A stretch of 64,000 nucleotides of DNA, from NCBI RefSeq assembly GCF_004353825.1, contig NZ_SMNA01000005.1, positions 186,001 to 250,000 of the forward strand, in the 5' to 3' direction. The translations under genes were made by a program, and so were the position numbers. The notes below the pieces were generated by a model. It saw only the letters and a program-made list of their open reading frames with translations. It was not told the origin of the DNA and made no database searches. This DNA comes from Occultella glacieicola. Its GTDB lineage: Bacteria > Actinomycetota > Actinomycetes > Actinomycetales > Beutenbergiaceae. Shown here piece after piece: positions 25,686-33,316 of the stretch; position 1 is the first letter of the stretch; every line of letters starts with the position of its first letter.

Positions 25686-27547
25686 GAGCGAGCCGCTGCG
25701 CGGTCCCCGTAATCGACCGACCAGGCGTGTGCCGTCGCGATCTTGGCAAGAGTCAGCGCGCCTACTTCGGGTCGTCCATGCTGGACACTCCTGATCGCCG
25801 ATTCCAGAGCGGGTGCCGAGAAGATCGGATTCGCCGCCGCTCCCTCAAGGATCGCCAGAAGTCTCTCGGAGTAGGCCGGGCGGGTCCGCAGCCAGAGATC
25901 CGCCGGGAATACCGAGCGGCGCACCTCGACGGCACGTGCGGGGGCGTCGAAAGGCGTTCGACTGCTCACCCATTCGGCTCCTACCTGTTGGGCTCGCCTC
26001 AGCGCCCGACGAGCACCGGAAACCGGATGAGTGCGGGTCAAGCCGGCCAACTGGCTGAGGAAGGAACTGTCTCCGGACCAATAGACGTGATCGAGTCCAT
26101 TCGGGGAGTTTCCGTCGTCGCTGCGAGGGATGCCAGCCGCCCTTGAAAATAGTTCGCGATGCGCGCGGAGATACAGGTTTCCATTGCGGCGCTGATCCAT
26201 GCTCAAGCGAGCCGCGAACTTCAGGAACCGTGCATCGAGGAATGGCGCCTCGGTTCGGATTCCGATACGCCGGAGTGAGTTGATCAGCATCCCTCCCCAT
26301 CTGGTCTGCCGGTTGGCGAACTTCCAGAAGATCACCATGTCGCCACGCGCATCCATATCCCAGGCCGACATCGAGTCCGCCAGACCCGATCTCACCATCG
26401 TCGGCAGATCCGTACCGAAACCCGGATCCAGTAGCCGTCCGATCACGCGGGCTTCTCCCGCGTATCGATGCCACTGTCGGTCGAGAGCCTGGTCTGCGCC
26501 TCGCACGCCCAAGCCCTTGTCGTCACCCCAAAGCGGACCACCGGCGAGTCCGTTGATGACGGTGCTTGTGAGGTTGGTCAGCCGGTTCCGGAACCAGAGC
26601 TCGTACATCTCAGCCGGGCTATGGGCGCCGTCGAGGAGAAAGAACGCGTCGGGGGCATCGCGGAGCACATCGGTGTCGGAAACTGGAATCATCGTGTGCG
26701 GCAGTTCCAGGTCAGCGGCCAGTCGTGCCGCGACTCGACCCTCGTAGGTGACGGTCGACCCGTAGGTGTACGACATCGGTCGGAAGCCCAGGTCGGCCGC
26801 CTGGACCGCGATCGCCCGGCTGTCCAGACCGCCGCTGAGCCCGAGTAGAGGCCGTTCATCCGTCGTGCGCGTGGCGATGTCTCCGATGACCGCTCGCCAG
26901 ACGCGGCCGAACTCCTCGATCGCTTCAGAGTCATTCAGTGCATCGTCGCTTGGAGCGAAGAGCGGATCGGTGGTCACCCGCGTTCCCGATCCGAGGTGCC
27001 ATCGGACAACCGCGCCGGCACCGAGGATCCGAGCGTTCCTGAGCAGTGTGCGCTCGCCGAATGGGTGAAGCGCCACCAAGTACTCGGCCAAGCCCTGTTC
27101 ATCCATATCCGCAGGGAGCCCAAGGCTGACGAGAGAGGCAAGGTGGGTTGAGAAGAGGAAGCTCGCACCAATCTCCGCCCAATAGCCCGGCAGGTATGCG
27201 GCGCCGTCAGCACTGATCGTAGCTGCGCCGGCCGGAGCAAGATCAACGACGATGCGCCCCGCTTCCGAACCGGCGCCGGAGACCTTCTCACTATGCGCGG
27301 CGCCGACGCCCGAACGGGCCGTGCCGATGTCGAGCGTGGCTGCACCTCCCGGCAGTTCCTGCAGACGAGCAAACGTGCCGCCGACCGGATCGGTTTCGGC
27401 AAGGGCTACGCAATAGGTGTCGGACTCGAGTACTCGGAATGTGCCCGCTCCCGGCAGTCTGCCAGCGGCGGCGGTCACCAACGCACGCCGACGATCTGCC
27501 TCTGCCTGGCCGGGCGGGCCGGCTACGAGCAGCGCCTCATGCGACAC
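25682..27547 (-). CDS. Asparagine-synthetase-like amidotransferase/ligase in the EPS locus
   Basis: 621 aa. The C-terminal ATP-pyrophosphatase domain has the PP-loop LLGLSGGLDSRAIAVQAADL (SGGLDS about 238-243). The N-terminal half resembles a glutaminase fold but lacks the N-terminal catalytic Cys of true AsnB, so it may use ammonia or a different amine. Such proteins in polysaccharide loci are thought to amidate uronic acids or attach amino acids. The start chosen is the GTG at 27547, 7 nt after AGAGGGG; an ATG at 27565 is an alternative with a larger overlap of the racemase gene. It is last in the flippase operon. Confidence 0.78.
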   Translation of the reverse strand: MSHEALLVAGPPGQAEADRRRALVTAAAGRLPGAGTFRVLESDTYCVALAETDPVGGTFARLQELPGGAATLDIGTARSGVGAAHSEKVSGAGSEAGRIVVDLAPAGAATISADGAAYLPGYWAEIGASFLFSTHLASLVSLGLPADMDEQGLAEYLVALHPFGERTLLRNARILGAGAVVRWHLGSGTRVTTDPLFAPSDDALNDSEAIEEFGRVWRAVIGDIATRTTDERPLLGLSGGLDSRAIAVQAADLGFRPMSYTYGSTVTYEGRVAARLAADLELPHTMIPVSDTDVLRDAPDAFFLLDGAHSPAEMYELWFRNRLTNLTSTVINGLAGGPLWGDDKGLGVRGADQALDRQWHRYAGEARVIGRLLDPGFGTDLPTMVRSGLADSMSAWDMDARGDMVIFWKFANRQTRWGGMLINSLRRIGIRTEAPFLDARFLKFAARLSMDQRRNGNLYLRAHRELFSRAAGIPRSDDGNSPNGLDHVYWSGDSSFLSQLAGLTRTHPVSGARRALRRAQQVGAEWVSSRTPFDAPARAVEVRRSVFPADLWLRTRPAYSERLLAILEGAAANPIFSAPALESAIRSVQHGRPEVGALTLAKIATAHAWSVDYGDRAAARS

Positions 27548-28268
27548 TGCTTGTCCCCTCTGCATCCTGAAGTAGTGCCACCGACGTCAGGCTCCTTGCT
27601 CTTGAGAGCGTGGCGGCAACCAGGACACCCAGAGCGTCGATGACGGGAAACCGCCGCGCCAGTTCATCGGCCACGAGCGAGATCTCCGTGCACCCCAGCA
27701 CCAACGCCGTCGCACCTTGCGCGAGCAACTGGTCGGCGACAGCAATGAAGTGATCTCGCACTGCAAGATCACCCGCCTTGATCCGTGCGATCCCGTGGCT
27801 CACAACGGACTGATCATCGACGTGTGGATGCACCAGGTTGAGGCCGGCCGCACTGAATGCCGATCCGTAGACGTTCGTCCGACAGGTTCCGGCGGTGGCA
27901 AGCAGCCCAAATGAACTCGGACCCGATGCGGACGCGACCCGGACCGTCTCAGCGATCATGTTGACGATCGGCACAGGCACGCGAGCCTGTAGCCAGTCGT
28001 AGTACGCATGAGCCGTATTGCAGGGCATGCAGATCACGTCGGCACCGGCCACGACAAGCCGATCCGCGCTCCGCAGGAGGTGCGGACGTGGATCCTGTCC
28101 ACCTTCGAGTAGAGCGCGAGTGCGGTCAGGGACGGACGGGTCGGAGTCGACGATGACGTGGAAGTGCTCCTGATCCGTGTCGGCTCGGGTCTCCACGGTG
28201 ATGCGACGGAAGGTCTCCACCGTCGCCATCGGGCCCATGCCCCCGAGGATTCCAATCGTCGCGCTCAT
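27537..28268 (-). CDS. Aspartate/glutamate racemase family protein
   Basis: 243 aa. ATIGILGGMGPMATVETFRR opens the fold. The two catalytic cysteines are both present: Cys83 in CMPCNTAHAYYD and Cys193 in VLGCTEISLV. The family uses a PLP-independent two-base mechanism to interconvert L- and D-Asp/Glu. It sits between a beta-helix lipoprotein gene and the asparagine-synthetase-like gene, overlapping the latter by 11 bp. A role in supplying a D-amino acid for polymer decoration, rather than for peptidoglycan, is a plausible inference. Confidence 0.88.
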   Translation of the reverse strand: MSATIGILGGMGPMATVETFRRITVETRADTDQEHFHVIVDSDPSVPDRTRALLEGGQDPRPHLLRSADRLVVAGADVICMPCNTAHAYYDWLQARVPVPIVNMIAETVRVASASGPSSFGLLATAGTCRTNVYGSAFSAAGLNLVHPHVDDQSVVSHGIARIKAGDLAVRDHFIAVADQLLAQGATALVLGCTEISLVADELARRFPVIDALGVLVAATLSRARSLTSVALLQDAEGTSSVA

Positions 28269-28295
28269 GGGAGCACCTCTAGGTCTAGTCCGTCC

Positions 28296-29252
28296 TCACG
28301 AGATCGGTACATCTTCACCAGTCCCCTCCCAGGTGTTGCCGTCCCAGACGAACCCTGGGCCACCGTTGCTGTCACGACCCGCGACTGGACCGTACCTGCC
28401 GCACGTATCGAAGAACATTCGTCCGAACGTGTTGTCGATGTATCGGACGTCGCTCGCGACCGGAAACTCCTTCGAATCCAACGATCCTGCATAGGTGCAG
28501 TACGAGCCTGTGCTGTTGAACAGGTTCCCCGTGACCAGAATGTCGCTGATCTGCTGGAAGTCTCCATACATCACGAGAGCGCCCGAACACCCCGGACCAC
28601 TACAGATCACCGTGTTCCCCTCGATCACATTGCCAGATCCTCCATTGATCCCGATGGCCGACCGATGTGTGTCAGACCCTTCCGTGCTGAAGTCAGCGCG
28701 GACGAAGTTCCCCCGAATCACGGAGTCCGAAGTCAGCCGGATACCCGTGCCCACGCCGATGATTCGTGAGCCTTCCAGCGTGAACGGGCACGATCCGTAG
28801 ACGGCCTTCGCATCATCGACGAGGACCGCAGGATCTCCTACGATCTCGATGCTCTCGATAACGACACCGGTCGGGCAGGTGCCGTCCGGACCCTCCTCGA
28901 TGAGCAAGGCATACTGCCCGGGTCCTGTGGCGATGTGGTTGATTCGCACGTTCCGCACGGTGACGCCGTCGTGCTGAACCCGCACGCGCCCATCCACTTC
29001 CAGGCCCTCGATGACTTGCCCGCTCTCCTCCGATGAGACCGAGCCGGAAGGCACCAGTAAAGACTCAGGAATAAGTGGTCCGGTGCTCTCCGCCGTGGGA
29101 AAGGCCGACACCGTAGGGACGCCGATGTCTGAGGAGGTTGGTGCATCCTTGCTCACCTCTCCAGGGCTACATGAGCCGAGGAACGCCGCACAGGCGACGA
29201 GCAGCACTGCGCTCCGAACGCTGACCCGCTGGTGCGGACTCCGGGAACTCAT
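28296..29252 (-). CDS. Secreted right-handed beta-helix lipoprotein
   Basis: 318 aa. The lipoprotein signal peptide SVRSAVLLVACAAFLGSCSP has the lipobox LGSC. A Ser/Thr/Pro-rich linker is followed by a parallel beta-helix of short repeats (QVIEGLEVDGRVRVQHDGVT, then VRNVRI, SAIGINGGSGNVIEGNTVIC). The C-terminal region, with GSYCTYAGSLDSKEFPVAS and CGRYGP, is shared with the protein at 31319. Cysteine pairs suggest disulfides. Such folds act as polysaccharide lyases, epimerases or binding scaffolds; no catalytic residue set is recognisable. The start overlaps the flippase stop (ATGA). Confidence 0.82.
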   Translation of the reverse strand: MSSRSPHQRVSVRSAVLLVACAAFLGSCSPGEVSKDAPTSSDIGVPTVSAFPTAESTGPLIPESLLVPSGSVSSEESGQVIEGLEVDGRVRVQHDGVTVRNVRINHIATGPGQYALLIEEGPDGTCPTGVVIESIEIVGDPAVLVDDAKAVYGSCPFTLEGSRIIGVGTGIRLTSDSVIRGNFVRADFSTEGSDTHRSAIGINGGSGNVIEGNTVICSGPGCSGALVMYGDFQQISDILVTGNLFNSTGSYCTYAGSLDSKEFPVASDVRYIDNTFGRMFFDTCGRYGPVAGRDSNGGPGFVWDGNTWEGTGEDVPIS

Positions 29253-30784
29253 GCCCGCTCCGACACCGGTCCGTGCGCAGCCGCGTCCGATACAGACTTC
29301 TGAGCGATGGCGACCTTCGGCCCGCGAACTGACCGCGCCCGCAGAGTCCCAACCATGCTCCTGAACTCGGGTGCCGACGCCCACAGGCACAGGCCCGCCC
29401 CGATGGCGCCGGCCACCCCCGCCAGGAGCAATTCAAACAGGGCGGGAAGCACGGCGAATCGCACTATTCCACCGGAGATCGAAACGGCGACGAATCCCGC
29501 AATCGCTCCTGGTGCCCAAGCTCGCAGCATTTCCCTGACACGCAGATGCAAGACCCTGGACGAGACCCACACTATAACGACCGTACTGACTCCGGTGGCG
29601 ACGATCATTGCGAGACAGAGCAGAACCAATGCCATCGAATCATCCGGCGTAGCCCAAGCTGCTAGGACGAGCGCGGCGATCTTCAGCGCACTGCTGGCCC
29701 AAATGACGATCGACAGCGTGCCGGGTCGATTCCAGGCCTGTAATGCCGGCCCCAGGAGAAGCGAGATGGCCGCGAAAGCCTGCATGATGGCGAGCAGTCT
29801 GATCGCTGTGGCTGTGCCATCCCACTCGGGGCCCAGGATCTTTTCGATCGGCCCGGCTGCACCGGCGAGGAGGCCAAGCAACGGGAGTGCCAGCGCCGCC
29901 GTTATCCGTTGCATACGCACCAGCCGACTACCGAAGGCGATCGAGTCGCCTTGAACTCCAGCGAGCCCTGGCAATGCCACCGCCTGCATCCCGCGCGCTG
30001 TGACGTCAACGGCTGTCGAAGCCAATCTCTGACCGAGCCTATATAGGCCCACAACTACGGGCCCGAATAGGAGACCGGTGAGCAGTACGTCCACTCGGCC
30101 ACCGATGAATAATCCGAGACTTGAACTCGCCGCGCGCGTCGAGTAGGACCAGAGTTCCCGTGCTGCCTTACGGTCGACCCTGAACTTCGGGCGCCAAGGC
30201 GACACCGTCCAGAGCACGACGACGGCCACGGTCGCCGTCACGACCTGCTGGAGCACCAATGCCCATACTCCCAGCCCAAGGAGAGCGCCCAACAGACCCG
30301 CTACTCCACCGGAAACGAGCGACACCCAGGTTCGGATTGTCAACTGCTTGAAGGCGAGCTGACGACGAAGAAGAGCTTCGTGAATCACCACGGTGGAGGT
30401 CAGCGGCACTGTGAGCGCCAGAACCCGGATGACCGGGGCCAACTCGGGGAGTCCGTTGACTTCCGCCCACCAGGACGCCGAGGCGATGCCGGCGATCGTG
30501 CACACGGCGCCGACGGCGATCACGATCCAGAATGCGGTGTCGGCATGCCGGTCGGTCAGAGTCTTCCGGGACACGATTGCCGGCATGAGTCCCTGCTGCT
30601 GCAGCATCTCAATGAAGTTGACGAACACGAGCGCCATGGCGATCACGCCGAATGCCCGCGGTCCCAGCATCGCGGCCAACACGAAGGCCAGCCCCAGGCT
30701 GATTCCCATCTTTCCCAAGGACAGCGCGTATGACCAACTGGTTGCCGTGCGCAGCGACGCAGCAGGTGCTGACTTGCCTGTCAT
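29249..30784 (-). CDS. Wzx/MurJ-like lipid-linked oligosaccharide flippase
   Basis: 511 aa with about 12-14 membrane helices. It starts ATSWSYALSLGKMGISLGLA and contains LGPRAFGVIAMALVFVNFIE and the loop LMPAIVSRKTLTDRHADTAF, typical of the polysaccharide-synthesis (PST) family. It would move undecaprenyl-linked repeat units to the outer face of the membrane, before the Wzy-like polymerase encoded at 43876. It is first of the operon 30784-25682. A three-part regulatory element with a -10 box lies at 31020-31098, implying an about 230-nt untranslated leader. Confidence 0.9.
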   Translation of the reverse strand: MTGKSAPAASLRTATSWSYALSLGKMGISLGLAFVLAAMLGPRAFGVIAMALVFVNFIEMLQQQGLMPAIVSRKTLTDRHADTAFWIVIAVGAVCTIAGIASASWWAEVNGLPELAPVIRVLALTVPLTSTVVIHEALLRRQLAFKQLTIRTWVSLVSGGVAGLLGALLGLGVWALVLQQVVTATVAVVVLWTVSPWRPKFRVDRKAARELWSYSTRAASSSLGLFIGGRVDVLLTGLLFGPVVVGLYRLGQRLASTAVDVTARGMQAVALPGLAGVQGDSIAFGSRLVRMQRITAALALPLLGLLAGAAGPIEKILGPEWDGTATAIRLLAIMQAFAAISLLLGPALQAWNRPGTLSIVIWASSALKIAALVLAAWATPDDSMALVLLCLAMIVATGVSTVVIVWVSSRVLHLRVREMLRAWAPGAIAGFVAVSISGGIVRFAVLPALFELLLAGVAGAIGAGLCLWASAPEFRSMVGTLRARSVRGPKVAIAQKSVSDAAAHGPVSERA

Positions 30785-31019
30785 CGGCGACCCTCCCGAC
30801 AACGCGTGCGGGGCATCGGGGCGCCATCGAAGGCAAGGACATTGGCATCGGAACGAAACGAAAAGTCCGCTCTCATCACGTCCTGCTTCATCACTCCCCG
30901 TCCCTGCCAGCCGCCACCAGATCGTCCAGTGCCTCAATCTCTCGATGGAAGTAGGGATGCGGTGCAACTCCAGAGAGTGCGGGGCACCCCACCTCCGGAG
31001 GCGGGCCTTGGCTTCCTCG

Positions 31020-31098
31020 AAAGTAGGCCACGGCGCTAGGCAGCGTCTGGTGAACGGAGGGTGATTCGCAGTTGGCACCAGGGGTCACCCCGGGGTGA
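31020..31098 (-). promoter_or_regulatory. Three-part TCACC element and promoter of the flippase operon
   Basis: Read on the reverse strand: palindrome TCACCCCGGGGTGA (31098-31085), 20 bp, TCACC (31064-31060), 6 bp, TCACC (31053-31049), 23 bp, then TACTTT as -10 (31025-31020). The -35 region (AGACGC) is poor, as expected for an activator-dependent promoter, with the direct repeats abutting it. Geometry and spacing match the element before the lasso operon (54141-54218) and, except for the -10, the one at 53049-53107. Confidence 0.65.
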
Positions 31099-31215
31099 TC
31101 CGAAGGAGGCCGGTACGATGCGACGACCGACCCAGCTGGGGCTGTGTGAACACGATCGTCCAACCGTGCGGTGCTTGACGGACCCACCAGGGCGGTGGTG
31201 CCCCCGGGTCGACCC

Positions 31216-31233
31216 CTCACCTCTTCTGGTGAG
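31216..31233. promoter_or_regulatory. CTCACC-N6-GGTGAG inverted repeat
   Basis: CTCACC (31216-31221) and GGTGAG (31228-31233) with a 6-bp centre, 118 bp upstream of the flippase-operon palindrome. It uses the same half-site and may be a distal site for the same regulator or a chance hairpin. Confidence 0.35.
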
Positions 31234-31251
31234 CGGTCCGGACACGAACGA

Positions 31252-31288
31252 CACAGATCCGTGGCCCGAGTCGGGCCACGGATCTGTG
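31252..31288 (-). terminator. Strong terminator hairpin of the beta-helix gene
   Basis: 18-bp perfect arms CACAGATCCGTGGCCCGA (31252-31269) and TCGGGCCACGGATCTGTG (31271-31288) are separated by one base; in RNA the apex would open to a small loop. It begins 30 bp past the stop of the reverse gene 31319-32824 and insulates the flippase-operon promoter region. Confidence 0.8.
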
Positions 31289-31318
31289 GTCTACTTCTCT
31301 GCGCTACGGTCGAGGCAC

Positions 31319-32824
31319 CTAGAGCGGCCGGCCTGTCTCATGCCAGACGTTGCCGCTCCAGACGTTTCCGCGGACTCCGCTCTCAAAGCCACTGATCGGT
31401 CCATACCGCCCGCAGTTCGGTCCGTAGGTCGTCGAGAAGTGGTTATCGATGAAACGGATATTGGAACCGTCCGGGAAGGGCTTGCTGTCGAGGCTCCCAC
31501 CGTAGGCGCAGTACGAGCCCGTCGTAGCGAGCAGGTTGTGCTGGATCAGGTAGTCCGTCACTGGCGCGAAGTCGCCGTACATCGGCAGTGCCGCCGAGCA
31601 GCCGCCCCCCTCACACATGATCACGTTGTTGATCAAGGCGTTGCCGGAGCCTCCGTTGTTTCCGATACCGCCACGATGGGCGCCGGAGTCCCCAGTGCGG
31701 TTCGAAAAGATGAAGGAGTTGCTGATCGTCGTGTCGTGAACCACCCTCGACGCTCGGCCCACGTTGTGCACGTGGCCGTGATCGAAGGTGTAGCCACACT
31801 CAGGTGAGTAGAGCGGAATGTCGTTCTCGGCCGCGTTCGCACCGTTGACCTCCACGTATTCGAACCGAACGTTGGTCGGGCACGAGCCGTCGTCTGTCGG
31901 CAGAACCTGGACCATATAGGTGCCGCTGCCGTTGACAAGGACATCGCGCACCACCACGTTGTCATGGCGAACAGTCAATCGGCCGTTGACGGTGAGTCGC
32001 TCAATCACCTGTCCGTCACTTGAGGACGCGAGGGACCCGGTCGTGGATTGCGACGCGTACCGTGGCCCGGTCGTCTCGGGCGTGGGCCAGTCACCATCGA
32101 TCACAGGCGGTGTGGTGGGCTCCGGGTCAGGAGTGGGCTCCGGGTCAGGAGTGGGCTCCGGGTCAGGAGTGGGCTCCGGGTCAGGAGTCGGCTCCGGGTC
32201 AGGAGTCGGCTCCGGCTCAGGAGTCGGCTCCGGGTCAGGAGTCGGCTCCGGGTCAGGAGTCGGCTCCGGGTCAGGAGTGGGCTCCGGATCGGGCGTGGGC
32301 TCCGGATCGACCGGGCCGGCGCCGCCATCACCGGGTGCCAGCTCGAATGGCACGCCATCGACCGTGCTGTCGATCACCGTCGCTGGGTTCCGCTCGGAAC
32401 TCATGAAACCGTTCCGGCAGCCCTCCAGGGCGACGCGCTCGGCGGTGTAGCCGCCGAACACGATCCCGTTCGTCTGGTCACCGTTGAGACAATCGACAGT
32501 GGAGTCTTCAATGACGGTCCCCGTCGCTCCCGGATAGATCCGGATGCTGTGATACCCGCCGTAGGTCACGGTCGTATTCCGAATCGTGACATTGTCGGCT
32601 TGGATCGCGATGGAGCCGCGAACGTGCAGCGCGTCGATCACGGCCCCGTCCTCACGCACCGTGATGCTCCCGGACTCCGTAAGGTCGTCCGGCCGGTCGC
32701 GGAGAGCGGTGTCGACCGTGTTGGCGTTAGCGGAGGCCATCCCTCCGACTGCGGTGAGCAGGACGGCTGCCATCGCGATACGAGCGCCGCTCTTGCGGCG
32801 CTCCCTGGTTCTACTGCTGATCAC
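31319..32824 (-). CDS. Secreted two-domain beta-helix protein with PEPTPD spacer
   Basis: 501 aa. The start is the GTG at 32824, with GGGAGAG upstream; the alternative far-upstream start is less likely. A Sec signal (ARIAMAAVLLTAVGGMASAN) is followed by an N-terminal beta-helix part (about 35-165), eleven copies of a 6-residue PEPTPD-type repeat (about 172-237), and a C-terminal beta-helix domain. The C-terminal domain is similar to the lipoprotein at 28296: QVIERLTVNGRLTVRHDNVV, GSYCAYGGSLDSKPFPDGS and NCGRYGPISG. It is probably a cell-envelope or EPS-associated structural or modifying protein. It is a single-gene unit, closed by a strong terminator. Confidence 0.82.
   Translation of the reverse strand: MISSRTRERRKSGARIAMAAVLLTAVGGMASANANTVDTALRDRPDDLTESGSITVREDGAVIDALHVRGSIAIQADNVTIRNTTVTYGGYHSIRIYPGATGTVIEDSTVDCLNGDQTNGIVFGGYTAERVALEGCRNGFMSSERNPATVIDSTVDGVPFELAPGDGGAGPVDPEPTPDPEPTPDPEPTPDPEPTPDPEPTPEPEPTPDPEPTPDPEPTPDPEPTPDPEPTPDPEPTTPPVIDGDWPTPETTGPRYASQSTTGSLASSSDGQVIERLTVNGRLTVRHDNVVVRDVLVNGSGTYMVQVLPTDDGSCPTNVRFEYVEVNGANAAENDIPLYSPECGYTFDHGHVHNVGRASRVVHDTTISNSFIFSNRTGDSGAHRGGIGNNGGSGNALINNVIMCEGGGCSAALPMYGDFAPVTDYLIQHNLLATTGSYCAYGGSLDSKPFPDGSNIRFIDNHFSTTYGPNCGRYGPISGFESGVRGNVWSGNVWHETGRPL
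32113..32309 (-). repeat. 18-bp tandem repeat encoding PEPTPD
   Basis: About eleven head-to-tail 18-bp units (core CTCCGGGTCAGGAGTGGG and variants with GTCGG or GGCTC) lie inside the beta-helix gene. They encode a rigid Pro/Glu/Asp spacer. Copy number is likely to vary between strains. Confidence 0.9.
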
Positions 32825-33316
32825 AGTTAGGGCTCTCCCTCGGTGTTCAGACCGATCTCCATTGAGACCGACCTCGGACGTCGAGGTCCTGCCAACCCTC
32901 GTGGCCGGACCTTTCCGCACCACGACTCGGCATCGTCACCGCCCGAACACCTTGGATCCTGGGACCGGCTGCACACCTTGCCGTGGAGCAGGTGGGTCCC
33001 CCGACCCCGAGCATCCTCAGCATCGCAAGGCTCTGCGATGCGGGTGACACCCGTACCCATGGCGATGCCGAGAGCCGAAGCCATCCAACTACCGGATCAC
33101 CATTTGATAACAGCAACGTAACAGGGCCAGCCCGATGGCGAAAGTGGAGCCTCACCCTCCAACGGACCACACGCTCAGGATCGGGGAGCCGAAACGATCC
33201 TGAGCGGAATCAACCGTGGCGAACCGGGACGTTCCGCACCGTGACCAGGTTCACTCGAGCCCTCACCCTCAGCAGGTGAAAACCGCCTGGCCCGCTCACC
33301 CGGCCCTCCGACGGCA
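32825..33316. other. Intergenic region between fdhF and the beta-helix gene
   Basis: 492 bp without a convincing gene. It contains the promoter of the beta-helix gene (not clearly identifiable), a long hairpin at 33172-33206 and scattered TCACC/GGTGA half-sites (33043, 33097, 33152, 33263, 33275) that do not match the ordered three-part element seen elsewhere. Confidence 0.5.
33172..33206 (-). terminator. Hairpin downstream of fdhF
   Basis: 12-bp perfect arms CGCTCAGGATCG (33172-33183) and CGATCCTGAGCG (33195-33206) flank an 11-nt loop. The hairpin lies about 110 bp past the fdhF stop on the reverse strand and upstream of the beta-helix promoter. It is a probable terminator, although the distance also permits a regulatory role. 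Confidence 0.6.

Larger units (their letters stand above)
30785..31318. other. Long regulatory intergenic region upstream of the flippase operon
   Basis: 534 bp without a convincing gene. From the flippase side it holds an about 230-nt probable mRNA leader, a TANNNT -10 box (31020-31025), the direct and palindromic TCACC/GGTGA element (31049-31098), a further inverted repeat (31216-31233), and the terminator of the beta-helix gene that ends at 31319 on the same strand. Confidence 0.6.

Noticed and set aside
25682-28268. AsnB-like gene as a second lasso cyclase
   Set aside because: No B1, B2 or precursor-like small ORF is visible nearby; the neighbours are EPS flippase, beta-helix and racemase genes, so a polysaccharide role fits better.
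30891-31220. A reverse 109-codon frame upstream of the flippase, ending in a protein-like segment
   Set aside because: It would cover the palindromic and direct-repeat regulatory element and the -10 box; codon third positions are not strongly G/C and no ribosome site precedes a short version.
32113-32309. Regular 18-bp repeats resembling a CRISPR-like array
   Set aside because: Units are head to tail with no spacers and encode PEPTPD in frame within a secreted protein.
33043-33279. TCACC/GGTGA half-sites before the second beta-helix gene as a further three-part element
   Set aside because: Five half-sites exist but none has the ordered palindrome, 20-bp gap and N6 direct repeat, so they may be chance in GC-rich DNA.
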